Below are positions 12,012 through 24,799 of a stretch of 64,000 nt of DNA, piece after piece (position 1 is the stretch's first letter; every line of letters starts with the position of its first letter). The notes beneath the pieces are model-generated. The model did not search any database, was not told where the DNA came from, and saw only the letters and a list, made by a program, of their open reading frames with translations. Source of the stretch: Bos javanicus (Eukaryota; Chordata; Mammalia; Artiodactyla; Bovidae); assembly GCF_032452875.1 (NCBI RefSeq), contig NC_083880.1, positions 61,268,829 to 61,332,828 on the forward strand, written 5' to 3'. Both the position numbers and the translations under genes were made by a program.

Positions 12012-12195
12012 GGGGGCCTCCCTGATGGTCCAGTGGTTAGATTTTACCTTCCAGTCCAAAGGGTACAGGTTCAATCCCTGGTCAGGCAGCTAAGACCCCA
12101 CATGCCTCGGGGCCAAAAAACCAAACCAAAACACAAAACAGAAGCAGTGTTGTAACAAATACAATAGACTTTAAAAAAAAAAAAAAGAAGAAATT
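12012..12195 (+). mobile_element. CHR-type tRNA-derived SINE
   Basis: Head GCCTCCCTGATGGTCCAGTG, then CAGGTTCAATCCCTGGTCAG and an A-rich 3' end. This is the older cetartiodactyl SINE family, distinct from Bov-tA. Confidence 0.8.
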
Positions 12196-12633
12196 TCAGT
12201 CATTAAAAGATATCACATATAAGGTGAAAAGGCAAAATGCAAAACTGAGAGCCTACATTCACAACACATGCAGACAAAAGATTAATGTTCAGAATATGTA
12301 GAGAATGCCTACAAATCCATAAGAAAAAGGCATATCAACACTAAACAGAGCAAAGAATTGTATAGATATTTTACAAAAGAGGAAACATGAAAGGTCAATA
12401 GATGTAAGGAAAGATTCTCCACTCCACCTGTAATCTGAGAAATGCAAATTAAAACCCCAAGACACCATCTCACACCCACCAGCTATATAAAAATTTTCAA
12501 GTCTGACTGTATCAAGTATTATTAAGATGTAAAGCAATGGAAACTCATATGCTTCTGCTTGCAGCATAAATTCTTACAAACACATAGGGTAACATTTGGG
12601 CATCATCTTCCATCAAGCAATTCCAATCCTTAG

Positions 12634-12822
12634 AGCAACGTTTCCCACTGTGGTCCAAAGACCCGCAGCAGTATAGCCTGGGGACTTGTTAGAAACGCAA
12701 ATTCTCAGGCCCCAGTCCAGGCAGACAGAAACACTGCAGGGGTGGAGTCCAGCAATCTGTGGTTTAACCAGCCCTCCAGTTGACTCTGATGAGCAGCTAA
12801 GGGGTAGGAACCACTGCCCAAG
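12634..12822 (+). mobile_element. MER5A-type hAT DNA transposon
   Basis: Matches the MER5A layout: 'gggacttgttagaaacgcaaattctcagg' (12679 on), 'ccagcaatctgtggtttaac', 'ccctccagttgactctgatg', 'aaccactgc' at the end. Non-coding MITE. Confidence 0.75.
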
Positions 12823-13097
12823 AGAGATGCTTGAACACGTGCATGTGAGGGGGAGACACACACAGATGTTGTTCAAAATCACACTGTTTGAAACTGCAAA
12901 AACAAGGGAACAACCCAAATAACCACTGACAATAGAATGGATAATTTGAGACATAATCATACAAAGGGACATGAAAATAAATGAACTACAGCTATACACG
13001 TAACATTGACGGATCTCACAATATTGAATGAAAAAAGTAAACTGCAGATGAATACACACACTATGATATTTAAATGAAATTTAAAAGCATGCAGAAG

Positions 13098-13120
13098 CAC
13101 ACACACACACACACATACAC
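13098..13120 (+). repeat. CA microsatellite
   Basis: About eight CA units followed by an imperfect continuation (ATACAC). Confidence 0.9.
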
Positions 13121-13546
13121 ATTCAAACTTTAAAAAAAGGCAAGGGAATGGTAAACACAAATCTCAGGAAAATGGGCAGGGGGTAGCTGTAACTGGAGGG
13201 AGCTTCTGAGGTACTCATAAAAGTTTGATTTCTTAAACTCGGTTACCAGTTTACAGGTGATCATTTTCCTACTGAAACTTTACATATGCATAAGATATTT
13301 TCTGTTGTATTTATGATAAATTTCTTTTTTAAAAAAGAAAAAAGGTATGCTGAAACAGTGCAATAGTTGGAGTCAGAACTGCAACCATTTGCTCTGACTA
13401 CATGTGTGGTGTCCAAAGAGTTAAGCCTGTTTCTGGCCTGCCAGTGGGAGGGCAGGCAGCAGCTGGGGCACAGTGGGAGTCCCTGGCTCCAGCTGGCTCC
13501 AGCTTAGATCTGCTTGGATCAAGCACCACGCCCAGGAACTGGCACC

Positions 13547-13569
13547 TGTGTGTGTGTGTGTGTGTGTGT
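13547..13569 (+). repeat. TG microsatellite
   Basis: About eleven uninterrupted TG units followed by a G7 run; likely polymorphic. Confidence 0.95.
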
Positions 13570-14029
13570 TGGGGGGGACGGCCTCCGGACAGGTGGCACC
13601 TGAAGCCCTTGATGACCTGTCCATGTAAAGAACTGGGCCCAGTTAGAGGGATGGTAGCCTCCTCCTCCTCTAGGAGCCCCTCCATCTGGTAAGAAAGTAT
13701 GCTGGTGGCAGTTCGGAGTTGGTGAGGAGGGGACGAGGGTCTGGGACTCAGGGTGGGGGTGGGCAAGGAACTGGGTGGGCTGGGCTCAGATATCACCGGA
13801 GGCTGCTGGGATTAGCACCTGCTGAGAATGAGATTAGGTTTCTTGGGACAGGCTCATCTCTCTAATGTCTCCCCCCACCCCCACCCCCCAAAAAAAAGCT
13901 GTCTCCCTGTGGCTTTTCTCTGCTGGACAGATGGTGTCTGAGCTGTCTTTTGGAGGGTGGGCTCCTTGAGAGGGTGTTGGAGGTGAGGTGGGAGCTGATG
14001 CCTGCTTGGTCACGGGATTCCCTGTCTTC

Positions 14030-15500
14030 CACAATAATAATGATCAGAGCTCTTACTGAGGCCCTACTATATGCCAAGTACAGGCTTGGTAAACTTAAAC
14101 ACTTGCCCAAAAGTCAAACAGTAAACAAATGAGGCCTTGCATGCAGGCAGCCCTCGCAAGAAACTACTGGCCATGATGATATCTTCGCCTTCTCAATAAA
14201 CAGCAGCAAGCTTCTTCCAGTTACTCAGGCCAAAAACCCAGACTCTTTTCTCTCTCACACACCCCTTATCCAATCTTCGCAGATCCACTGGACCTGACTT
14301 TCAAATTATACTGATGCACTGACCACAGCTCACCACTTTGACCACGCCTTCACCCTCATACAAACCACCCTCATCACCTGCCCAGCTTCTCACTGGGCTC
14401 ATGCTCCTCGTCTTGCTCATGCAGTGAATATAGGGACTTGGGTTTGTTTAATGCCGTATGCCCAACCTATTACGCAATGCCTAACACATGGCAGCCACTC
14501 AAAAATATTTAATGAACAAATGAATGAATGACCAACCTCTCGACCAACCTCTCTTAGGAAATGACTCAGATTCAGAAGGGAGGAAGGCCTGAGTGTCCTT
14601 AGTTTTCTCAGCCAAGATGACCTTTGGTACCCCAAGGCAGTGGTCAAGGTCCTTCCCTATTAGGAAATGCCCTGGGTGCAGAGCATCACCGCTGTGTCAT
14701 CTGCTTGTGCCTGCACACATGCACATACACACTGGGCCACAGGAGCTGGAGAAGAGCCACTTCTGATTAGGATGTGTCTAGGGGACTGTCCCTGCACTAT
14801 ATACATGGTGGTTTTCATTCTCATGAATGACGAGTCACTCATCGGTTCAGAATGGAGGATTCTGAACTGAAGGATGACAGGGTCTGATCTCTACTTTAGA
14901 AGGATCATGGCCGCTATTTGGATAATAGATGGTTGGGGGGGTCGGGGCGGGGAGGGAAACACAAGAGCAGAAGCAGGGAGGCGGCTGTAGAGCTGTCCAG
15001 GTGGGAGAGGGAATGAGCAATAGCTTTGCCCTCTCACCTCCCACTGCCGGCCTTTAACCAGGCTAAGTTCTCCTGCCAAATGAGAAACAGTGACAGCACA
15101 TGCTGGGGACTTCCTCAGCAATTTCCCTTATGAATAAAGCACCTCATTAACCCCCTCAACAGTCCTAGTAAAGCAGATTCTAGCAATACCCAAGATTTAC
15201 AGAGAAGAAAACGAAGGCACGAAGAGGTAAAGTCACCTGTCAAGATTCTACAGCAGTCCGCTTCTAGCCAGCATCCATCCATAGCCTAGCCAGACTCCAA
15301 AGCCCAGTTCCCAGACTTGCTCAATGGCCTTCTTTTGAGGACCTGTCTACAGTGCTACCATTCACTGAGTACTCCCTGGGCGCTAAATGCATTGCTGAAC
15401 GCTGTACCTGTGTTATGTAATATTCCAATGATCAAAGGAGTCACATACCCTGGTGACTTCCATTTTACACATGAGAACAGCAAAGCTGAGAGAGGCAAAA
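14030..15500. mobile_element. Cluster of MIR and L2 relics
   Basis: L2 on plus at about 14230-14530 (ends in 'aatatttaatgaacaaatga'); L2 complement at about 14875-14935 ('gacagggtctgatctct'); MIR complements at about 15150-15260 ('agagaagaaaacgaaggcac') and 15360-15500. A MIR-like piece is at about 14040-14130. Confidence 0.5.
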
Positions 15501-16339
15501 GTCATAGAACAGGTAAGCTTATTGTCCTACTCACCTGCCACTGAGCCATCTTTTTACTATTTTTCTTTTTCTCTATTTTCTTCCTTTTCAGTCACTGGGT
15601 CAATGGAAGATACCCAACAGATCATAGTGTGGTGGATGCTCTGCTCTAAAGTATCAGCTGTCTTTTGTCCCCTTGACCTGATGTTAAATGCCTTAAGGTC
15701 AAAGTCCACAAATAACATTTGTTTGCCCATCCTACAGCACTGGACCTGAGCCTTCGACTTGGGCAAAGGAGATGAGAAGGGTCAGGAGTTCTTGTCAAAG
15801 TCACAGGGCTAAATGAAGGTGGAGGAGAGGGGCCCTCCCATGAATCCTACACCTGGATGGCACAGTTCCTTTAGCTTGAGAAGCCTTGAGGACACTTTTA
15901 TCTGGGAAAATGCACCTTCCAACTCTTTATGGGGAGCACTGCTTCAGCTAACACCCTGCAGACAGGTGGAATGTCCGTACCCCAGTCTCATTCTGAAGAG
16001 ACTTGCGGAGTGGGAAGGAAGGGGCAATGACTTTCAGTTCCCGTTAATGTGTCTAGAAGCAGCAGCTGATTCAGCTAGATGATGTCACCTTCCCAAACCT
16101 CCTGACCAGCAGCTGAGATGGTAAAAGCAGGAAACTGGAGGCTACTCAGCTGGCTAAGCCCGAACATGCTTCTGGCAAAGGCCAACAGTAACCCCAGGCT
16201 CTGGAGGCATCCTCCTGCAGTTGAGCAAAGAGAGTCCTCACAGATGACAGGATAGTAGGTGTCCTTCAAGACCGTCATGCCAGGATACTACCCTAACTCT
16301 CCTTTTGCTCAGCAGCTTTCTGCACATCCCAAACTAACA

Positions 16340-17045
16340 CTTATTCGAGGTTGGAGCCCTGGAAAGAAGCCTGGGTTTGGAGCCAGACCATGCTGGAACT
16401 GAACCCAGGTTCCACCATGTCCAAGCTGCAGGACCCTGGGCATGGAACGTCATCTCTCTCAACCTCAACTTCCTCATGGAAAAGAAACAGGGGCTAACAG
16501 CCCACTCATCACACAGGCCGGGTAGGAGAATAAACAAGACAATGGACATAAAGTGTCTGATTGGGGAAAGATGCATAGTAAGTGGTGGTCGCCATTACTC
16601 CCTTTGGGTCAGAGTGAAATACCAATACCACAAAGGGAAACCAATGCCCACACTAGACCCACTAGTGTGAGAGCCGAATATATACGTGGGCCCCAAGCCT
16701 GGACGAGCCTTGCTTTTCTGTTTGCAAAAATCTTTGCTTCAGATCTTCTCAGGCTGGCTTTCTCCTTCATCTACACTCCGGTCAAAAGTCACCTTCTCAG
16801 AGAGGCCTTCTTGACCTCCTCATCTAATGTTGCTTCCCTAGATTCCCTGAGACTGCATTACTCAGTCTCATTTTCATCTGAGATCATCTTATTTCTTGGG
16901 GTAGCTGGCTCCCCAGCTAATATAGTAGTTCTGTGAAAGCAGTGTCCTTGACTGTCCTGTTCATCACAGCATCCCTGGCCCTCAGCAGAGGTCTGGCATG
17001 TACTGGTGCTCAACAAACATCTGCTGAATCAACAAATGAATGAAC
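16340..17045 (+). mobile_element. MIR (16370-16590) and L2 (16740-17045) relics
   Basis: The MIR shows 'ctgaacccaggttccacc' and 'cctcaacttcctcatgg'; the L2 ends in 'ctggtgctcaacaaacatctg' and 'caacaaatgaatgaa'. A further L2-like piece is at 17430-17560. Confidence 0.6.
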
Positions 17046-17904
17046 GTACCTGCAATGGCCAAAGGCTAAACTGACAAGGACCCCACACTTATTCCTCTGC
17101 TGTCAGGTCCTGGCTCTCATTCCAGATGCTGGCATTGCTACCTGGGAATCAGTGAGTGGACCAACAGGTGGCCAGGATGGGCATCCATACCTGGTAATAA
17201 CTCATATGTTGGGATACCAGGACTGCTGAGGAGGGCCTCAGACTCTCCTGCAAGTCTAGCTTCAGCTGACCTTTCGGTCTTTATTACCTAATAAGCGACC
17301 CTTCCAGACACATTTCAAAACAGACTGCCACTCCTATGGGTCTCTCCCTCCTTGAGAGTCCATCCCAATTTGCACAACTGAGGTCATGTGGAGCACAAGC
17401 CCCTTTTTTCCCTGTCTCTGCAGTAAGTCCCTGCACAAACTCACCTCTTCTGTGAAGTATTGCTCTTATTTGGCATTTAGCATTTATTATTGGTTTTCTC
17501 AAGATCTCCCTGTCATGTTCATAACATCTTTTCTAATTCAACTGGAAGTACTTCAAGGGCAGAACTGGCTCTTCAAATGGTGATATCTCAATTAATAAAT
17601 CTGGGGAAAAGCCTCTCTTTGAAACAAAGCTGGCTGGGTCCAGAAAGGGCCTGCTGGCCAGGCCCCTTTGGTGAAGGAAGCGGAAGAGATCATCATGCCG
17701 CCTTAGTCCAGGAGCAAGGGAGCCAATAAACCCTGGACAATCACATGGTATCTGGGATGATCCCAAGGTCATGCACATGACTGGAGTTTTAAAATATACC
17801 ATCGTTTTCACAAGTCTGGGCATAATTTACTTACCAATCATAAAGAATGATAGAGAAACTTTGCTCAGTTCCAAGGACTTAGTGGTATCTGCTTCTGTGA
17901 ACTA

Positions 17905-17936
17905 AGATAAGCTTAGTCCTGGCCCTCATCTTATCT
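17905..17936. promoter_or_regulatory. Inverted pair of GATA motifs in BCL2L1 intron 2
   Basis: AGATAAG (17905-17911) and CTTATCT (17930-17936) are consensus WGATAR sites in opposite orientation, 18 bases apart. BCL2L1 is a known GATA1-dependent survival gene in erythroid cells. Chance occurrence is possible over 34 kb. Confidence 0.35.
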
Positions 17937-18289
17937 ATACTTTCCTTTCCCTTGACTCCACTCACTATTTTATCCTTTTGATCATATGAATTTTCCTAAG
18001 TTGCCAACTAAATTTCCAACTTTTTTGTAAAACAGAGTAAGGCTCTAATAAAATATGACTTGGTCCATTTCTCTTTTAAATGCTACAATGGTACACAAAA
18101 ACAACATCCCAAACACTTCATTATGACACAGCTCAGTGACAAAAATAATGCCTGAATCACTAAGCAGAGTGCGTGGCACTTAGTGAGCATTCAAAAGGTT
18201 AAGTTCAAAGAACCTCACAATTCTTACTAGCTTCTTTTCTCTGGGCTGACTCAGTTTTCTCATGTGTAAAATAAAAACAATGTCTTAGG

Positions 18290-18880
18290 TTTGTTCATTT
18301 GTTCAATCATTCATTCCAAAATCATTCACTGAATGCTTACTACCTGTAAGGAACAGTTCTAGGTACTAGAGATAAAATGATGACCAAACTAAAGTCCTTG
18401 TAATCATGGGGCTTATATATTCTAGAAGGGTGACAAAAAAATCAAGTAAACAGAAAGAAAATTTCAGACAGAGGTTGGTGCTGTGATAAAAATACAAGGT
18501 AAAAGACAAGAGAGTAATTAAGTAGTACAAAGCTTGGCTACTTTAGATCAAAGGTCAAAGAGAACCGCTCAAAGGAGATGACCTGTGAGCTGAGTCACCT
18601 GGAAGAACCAGCAGGCAAACACCAAGGGCAGAGCACTCCAGGCAGACCCAACAGCAACTACAACGACCCTCCAGCAGGGAGAGGTGAGCCTGGAACAGCA
18701 GGAGCCCCTAAGCTAGGCGAGCAGAGAGGGAAAAGAAGTGGTAAAGGATGGAGAGGCAGCCAGTATCAGATCGTGCAGGCCTTAGGAAGGCCTCAGTAAG
18801 GACTCTGGGTTTTATTCCAAGTGGGTGGAGAGTTGTAAGCAAGAATGTGACAAGATCTGAATTTGGTTTCCAAAAGACCA
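18290..18880 (-). mobile_element. L2 relic
   Basis: Begins with 'attcattccaaaatcattcac' and runs through 'agctgagtcacctggaagaa' to 'gaatgtgacaagatctgaat', the same order as the L2 at 1745-2330. Confidence 0.65.
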
Positions 18881-19509
18881 TTCTGCCTGCAAGGTTTGGG
18901 AAGAAGTGCTTTTTTTAAGGTACTCTTTTAGCTCCAATATCTGATTCCCCTGTCATTCTAGGCTCCCATGAATTGGTTGCCTGATCCTCCTCAACAAAGA
19001 GGAGCAAAGAGGAGGAGCAGTTTCAGCCCTGGGGCAGAAGCAAAGAATATGTGTCACCTTGTTCCGCAGATGGAGGGAGTGGCCCAATCAGGGAGGGGTG
19101 GGAATCCCAGCTTGGAAAACAGCATCGCCAAGCCACCTTTATTGTTTCTGCCTCCTGTGTGGAAGTTTCTGCCCAATGACACAGTGCTGTGGAATGCTCT
19201 CCCCACCCCCCCACACCCAATCTTCCGTTTACAGAGGCCAGAATTGTACTTTGCATTCCTCCCAGGATTTAGCTCAAATCTAGCCTACAGGAAATGGTCG
19301 ATAAAGAGCTACTGATTGATTAATGATGAAAGGGAATATTCCCAGCCATTAGGCAAATATTAATGAGCATTATGAGTACTATGTTGGGTCTCTGGGGATA
19401 CAAGGTGATTAAGATGAGTTTCTTGCCTTCACTGAGTTCAGAATTCAGCAGATGGACCAAAACCACAGACAGCTACAATGAGTAACAGCAGCAACACTGA
19501 TGAGGCCCT

Positions 19510-19731
19510 CTTTATCCAGAAGTAGAACACTGGGCTCTGCTGCCAGACGGAAGTTCCAATCACCACTTACCAACCTAGCATCTTTCTACAAACCCCTTAA
19601 CTTCCCCATGTCTCACTTTTCTCCTCTGTAAAATGAGAATTATAGTAAGAATGCCTACTTCAATGGTATTGTTTGAGAATTCAATGAATACATATGAAAC
19701 ACTTAAGGATAAGTGCTCTGTAAATGTTAGC
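19510..19731 (+). mobile_element. MIR relic next to a Bov-tA
   Basis: 'ctgggctctgctgccagac', 'cttctttctc' type tail replaced by 'gtctcacttttctcctctg' and 'aagtgctctgtaaatgttag'. Full-length MIR-like on plus. Confidence 0.65.
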
Positions 19732-19743
19732 TATTATTAAAAT

Positions 19744-19956
19744 TGGGCTTCCCTGGTGGCTCAGATGGTAAAGAAACTGCCTGCAATGCAGGAGACCTGG
19801 GTTTGATCATTGGGTTGGGGAGATTCCCTAGAGAAGGGAATGGCTATTCACTCCAGTATTCTTGCCTAGAGAATTCCATAGACAGAGGCGCCTGGAGGGC
19901 TATAGTCCACGGGGTCGCAAAGAGTCAGACACTACTGAGCGACTTTCACTTTTTCA
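19744..19956 (+). mobile_element. Bov-tA SINE
   Basis: Complete plus-strand copy from GGGCTTCCCTGGTGGCTCAG to GCGACTTTCACTTTTTC. Target-site duplication ATTATTAAAATT flanks it (19732-19743 and from 19957). Confidence 0.95.
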
Positions 19957-20029
19957 TTATTAAAATTACTGTAACATCTGTGCCAAGCTCAACATGATCT
20001 CATTTCATCCTACAAAAACCCTACAAATC

Positions 20030-22290
20030 AGGTATTATCATCTTCATTGTTGAGATGGGAACTGAGGCTCAGAAAGAAGAATGAGTCCAAAATCAAACAG
20101 CTGGTATGTGAAGAAGCCAGATTCAAACTCAGCTCTGCCCCACTCTAGAGCCCATACTTCCGATAATGAAATGATCTCACTCTCTTCAAAAGCCCCCAAC
20201 ACAGTACAGTGCCCCGAACATAGCAGAGGTCTCTGGTTACCATTCCATCATTCCTGAAGATCTTCCAGCAGGAGGTGCTGTGATGCCCAGCGGAAGCACT
20301 TCTTTCACCTTGAAGGGGTTTGAGAAGGGCTCAAAGGACACTGACCTGGGCGCCAAGTGTAGACTTTGCTCTGGAGTTGTACGGGTTCTCCATACTGAAG
20401 CTTGGGGTACTAATTTGGAACCCTATCTTCCACCACTAAATCAGACCCAGAAACTGCTCCCAGGTGCCTGGACACCTGCGTGGACAGGCAGGCAGTTTTC
20501 TCCGGGCTGACTTCTTGTCTGGCCCTACTTGTCTCTCAGTTTCATCACTTAGCCACCAGCCTGGGGCCTCTGCCTGCACCTGCTGCTGGACCCAGTCCCA
20601 GGGGACCCTGCCCCGAAGGGCCATTTCTCAGTGACTCCCTGGGGACTTCCTTGATATGGTAATCCCTAGGGTTCCATATGAATGTGGGTGTTGTGAGCAA
20701 AGGGAAATTTTTTCTCACTGAGTAGCAGACAGGGAGTGGGTAGAACAAGGGGTGGTTGTTCTTGTTTTGAATCAGAGGTGAGCGTGGGGTGAGGCACACT
20801 GGTGCCTCCCAGTTTTATATTTAAGCAGTACTGATCCTGGCCAGTCAGAGTTCCCATTCAGCAGTCTGGCCAAGGTGGGTGAGGACATCCAGGGGTGAGG
20901 AATTAGTAGTCATTTCACCTTCCCATTTGAGTTATTACTCAGAGGTCTGGCTTTGCTGCGTAGTTAGACTGCAGAAGGCAACCAATGGCTGAATCAATGA
21001 ATGACCAAACCTCACAGTGAGAGGAAAAGCAAAGACCCTGTATTTGGGGAGCCTTTACTCCACACCAGGCTCTGTGCCAGGGCACTTTATATACACTGCT
21101 CATCATCAGGAATGTTCATCAACTTGGACACTAAACACACAGCCTGGCAGTAGCTGATGGCAGTGAATGGGATGTGGTTTCCACCCTCAATCAGCTCAGA
21201 GTACCTGGCTTAATCTTTCTCCCAACAATCCTGTGAAATGATTATTAATTCCACTTTATAGATGTCCAAGCTTAGAGAAGTAAAGTAACTTGTCCAAATT
21301 CATGAAGTTACATAAGCCAAACAGCTAGGATATTGCTTCCACCCAAAAAGTGCTTGGTGGTTGAAGGAATGAATGAATGACAGTTATGGTTTGACCTCAG
21401 TCAAGGAAGGAGCAGCAACAAGACCAAACATTTATAGTTCTCAAAGTGCTTTTTCATCTATCATCTCCTTGGGCCTCTCAGCTAGCACGAGAATGAGGCA
21501 GGGTGGGTGTTATCTTTCTCTAGCAGATGAGGCAACAGGCTTACAACCACACAGCAAACAAGGAGTGAGGCCACTCTGGAAAATGCCAGAGTCCCCACAA
21601 CACTGTTTAATCATTCAGATGCAAGTCAGGCACCTACTATGTGCTAGGCAAGCTCCTATGCTCTTTAACTATTCAACTCATTAAGTCTTGCCTCAGTCAA
21701 CAGATGCCTGTCTTCTATGTTTCAGGTTCTGTGGCAGGATCTAGGGACAGAGCAGTAAATAAAGCAGAGGAGGAGATCCCTGCCTTCTTGGAGATACTTG
21801 GCAAAGATCGAAAAAAATAAGCCCCATTACCAAATGCCCAGTCAGCAACACTGGCCAAACCCCCACAGTGTACAGCATGACTAGGGGCCCTCGTGGAGGA
21901 TATGAGGAACAAGGTTAGGAGCTGCAGTCCCCAGCTTCAGGAACCTTAAAATCTCCAAGCTCTTGCTTCAAAGCATATCCACACACTCTGTTAGCCTAAA
22001 AGTTTGCTCTTGAAGAGTAGCTCCAATTGTGATCACAACTTCTTGATCACCTGTGATGGCAATCTGCTAGTAACAGCTGTAATAGTAGCTGTCATACTGA
22101 GTAACTACACGTGCTAGGCTCCATGCTAAGTGCTCCATGTATCTTATCACATATTTTCATGATCAAGAGAGTCTTTCAAGAAAAGTACTACATTATTTTA
22201 GCCTCTTTATAGACGAAGAAACTAAGGCTGAGAGAGATTAAGTAATTTGTCCAAGGGTAACTAACTATAGAGCAAGCAGGATGCAGCACT
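20030..22290. mobile_element. Scattered MIR and L2 relics
   Basis: MIR complements at about 20030-20150, 21190-21330, 21430-21560 and 22090-22290 (each with the 'gaaactgaggctcagag'-type motif); L2 complement at about 21610-21790. 20150-21050 in between shows no recognisable repeat. Confidence 0.5.
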
Positions 22291-22879
22291 GGTTTGTCAC
22301 ATTTTGTATCTGACTCTTAACAGGGATAGAATTTCTCCCAGGGAAGCAATAGAGAGGCAAACATCAAGAATGCCAAGAGCAGCTGCTTCCTAGAAGGGCT
22401 GGGGCCTCAAGAGCCCCCAGCAGATTCTTCCTTACCCTCTTTTATCAGGTCAGAACATCAGTACAAGGAGGAAAGGTAAGCAGGTAACGTTAGGTTAGGT
22501 ATGCTCAAGCTATCCCTAGGGCAACAAGATTCTCTGCTGAACCTCCAGGAAAGAAGTCTGTGACCTTCATTTGCCACTCACTAACCCCTCAGAGAGAGAC
22601 AGAAGCAGGGGTGGCGGGGAGGAAGGGGCAGGGGAGTCCTTTCCCTGGCTTGGGGAAGGGTGAGGCCCACCTGGGAAGAAGCCTGACTGGTTCTCTCCTC
22701 TCTTGGACAAGAAGTCTGCACATGTGATACGGTGCACATGGACACCCCTCAGGGGAAATGCCAGGCTACCTTTCGGACCCAAGAAGCCTCAGAGAGGAGA
22801 GACTGGCACAGCTCTGAACTGCAAGCTAAGCGAACAATTTCTAAGCACTGTAACTAGGTCATCAGGTTCCTGGAGAAGC

Positions 22880-23120
22880 CAGCTGTGACTGGGAGGTGGG
22901 GGATGGGAGGGAAATTTTGCAGCCTACCAAGATCCCTACTTCCCTTCAGGCCCCGCCCTCCCTGAAATCTGCACCTGCTCCCAAACTGACCCCTCCCCCC
23001 AGCTGGGCCCAGCTGTCAACGGTTCCCAATGCCCCACCCCTGCCTTCCAGGGGCCGGAACCACAGGGGCCTCTTGGACAGGAGGTACCTTATTGCTACCT
23101 GAGCCCTTTGGAAAGGAAGC
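22880..23120. promoter_or_regulatory. GC-rich unique block, candidate intronic enhancer
   Basis: Repeat-free, GC-rich, with a MYB-type CAACGGTT (23018-23025) and a RUNX-type AACCACAG (23059-23066). Only composition and motifs support a regulatory role. Confidence 0.25.
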
Positions 23121-23479
23121 TGTGGGGCAGGGAAGGAGTGGCCTCTCCCGGGGGGGATTTCTTCTGCCACGAGGGCAGTAAGAAAGCTGGGCCCATTTGG
23201 GCCTGCCCAGGGTACCTTCCTGGCATTGCTGCCGCAGGTGGCAGAAGACAGGTGATGTTTACCCGGCTAAGACCAGAGTTGCCAAAAGGCTTCAATCAAG
23301 CCTTTGAATCTGCACCTGGCCCAGAGCCCCAAAATAACAACCAGCACTGCCTACCTGATCCACAGGTCGCAGGTGCCTCTGGCTTTTTTTCTCCCTGCAG
23401 CTCTGTCTGCTGAGCCCTGGCTGGCAAGGGATCCTGTTCCAGTGATGACTAGGGACCTGGCTGCATCACTCTGGTGCTG

Positions 23480-24010
23480 GGCCTCTCCCCAGCTGGCCCA
23501 CCTCTACTGCCAACTATCCCGTCCCTCTGTCCACAGGCTCCCACCATCAGTCACCATTCCCTTCTCCCTTACCGGCTTTATGACAACCCAGACCCTCTTC
23601 TGCCGGTCTGCCCCCTCACTGTCGCCCAAATGCTTCCTACACATTTCAGCCTCCACTTCTCTCTGCACTGCTCTTACCTACCAAAGCTGCCCATGCCACA
23701 TTCTTTTCACCTACTGTAAGCCTTCATGCTCCACATCTTCCTCGGAGGTAGTAATGACGCCTAACTGAGCATACTGTATTCAGGCACCATGCTAGGTGGG
23801 CTAGTCACTCACTCCTTCAGTAAGTATTTGCTGAGTGGACCCCTTGTGCCAAGCATTATGAGAGATGCTGGGGATGAAGGAAACATGAGACAAAACTCCT
23901 GCACTCTGGGAGCTTAGGTTTTACAAAAGGAGACAGACAGTAAGGAGGTAAACACAGGTGGCCTCTGGAGAGGTGGCATTTGAGTTGAGACCTAAATGCT
24001 AAGACAGCCC
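23480..24010. mobile_element. Two L2 relics in opposite orientation
   Basis: About 23500-23720 resembles L2 on plus; 23805-24010 resembles the complement ('cagtaagtatttgctgagtg', 'ggtggcatttgagttgagac'). Confidence 0.55.
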
Positions 24011-24516
24011 TGATCAGATCTAGGGAAAGAGTGATCCACGCAAGCCCGAGCAAAAAAGATCACCACTGCTATCTTCATTAAGGGATGACTACTACCTTTC
24101 ATTTTATGGACGAGGAAACCGAGGACTTGGTGTGAACTGCACAAAAGTCCTACTGCTGGGAAAGCTATCATTCAAGCCTCTAGTGAACTTTCTCCTTCCT
24201 GACACTTTCCACTATTGGCACAGAAGAGGGTCTGAGCTGGCAGTGCAGCTGGCGACGGAGAAGGAGCACAGGATGATGCAGGCTGAGGGTGGAGGCCACT
24301 GGGCCGAGTCACCAACTGAGTAGCTGATGGTGGGAGTGGGCTGGTTTGGCGGAGGTCCAGGTACCCGTGGGATGTGGCCAGCGGGTCTGTCCTCTTCCAT
24401 TTCTGGAGTCTACACTACAGATTTGGCATCGTTTGCCTGGAGCCGTTCACCAAGGGCTGTGAGTGTATTCCTACTGCTTTAAATGAGTTTGCTCCCTTAA
24501 GGACATTTTTTAGCCT

Positions 24517-24780
24517 GTTGCTAAGTCGCTTCAGTGTCCGACTCTGTGCGACCCCATAGACGGCAGCCCACCAGGCTCCCCTGTCCCTGGGATTCTCCAG
24601 GCAAGAACACTGGAGTGGGTTGCCATTTCCTTCTCCAATGCATGAAAGTGAAAAGTGAAAGTGAAGCCGCTCAGTCCTGTCCGACTCTTAGCGACCCCAT
24701 GGACTGCAGCCTACCAGGCTCCTCCGTCCATGGGATTTTCCAGGCAAGAGTGCTGGAGTGGGGTGCCATCGCCTTCTCTG
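24517..24780 (-). mobile_element. Bov-A2 SINE
   Basis: Two Bov-A units on minus with the TGAAAGTGAAAAGTGAAAGT linker. Flanked by TTTTTAGCCT (24507-24516) and TTTGTAGCCT (24781-24790). Confidence 0.92.
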
Positions 24781-24799
24781 TTTGTAGCCTAACCTGCAT

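Larger units (their letters stand above)
11860..13345 (+). mobile_element. Ancient L1 3' half with internal insertions
   Basis: Contains L1 ORF2-end-like 'gagaaatgcaaattaaaacc', 'aagacaccatctcacac' and the 3' part 'tggaaactcatatgcttctg', 'acaacccaaataaccac'. Interrupted by a CHR-type SINE (12012-12195) and a MER5A (12634-12822). No intact frame remains. Confidence 0.6.
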
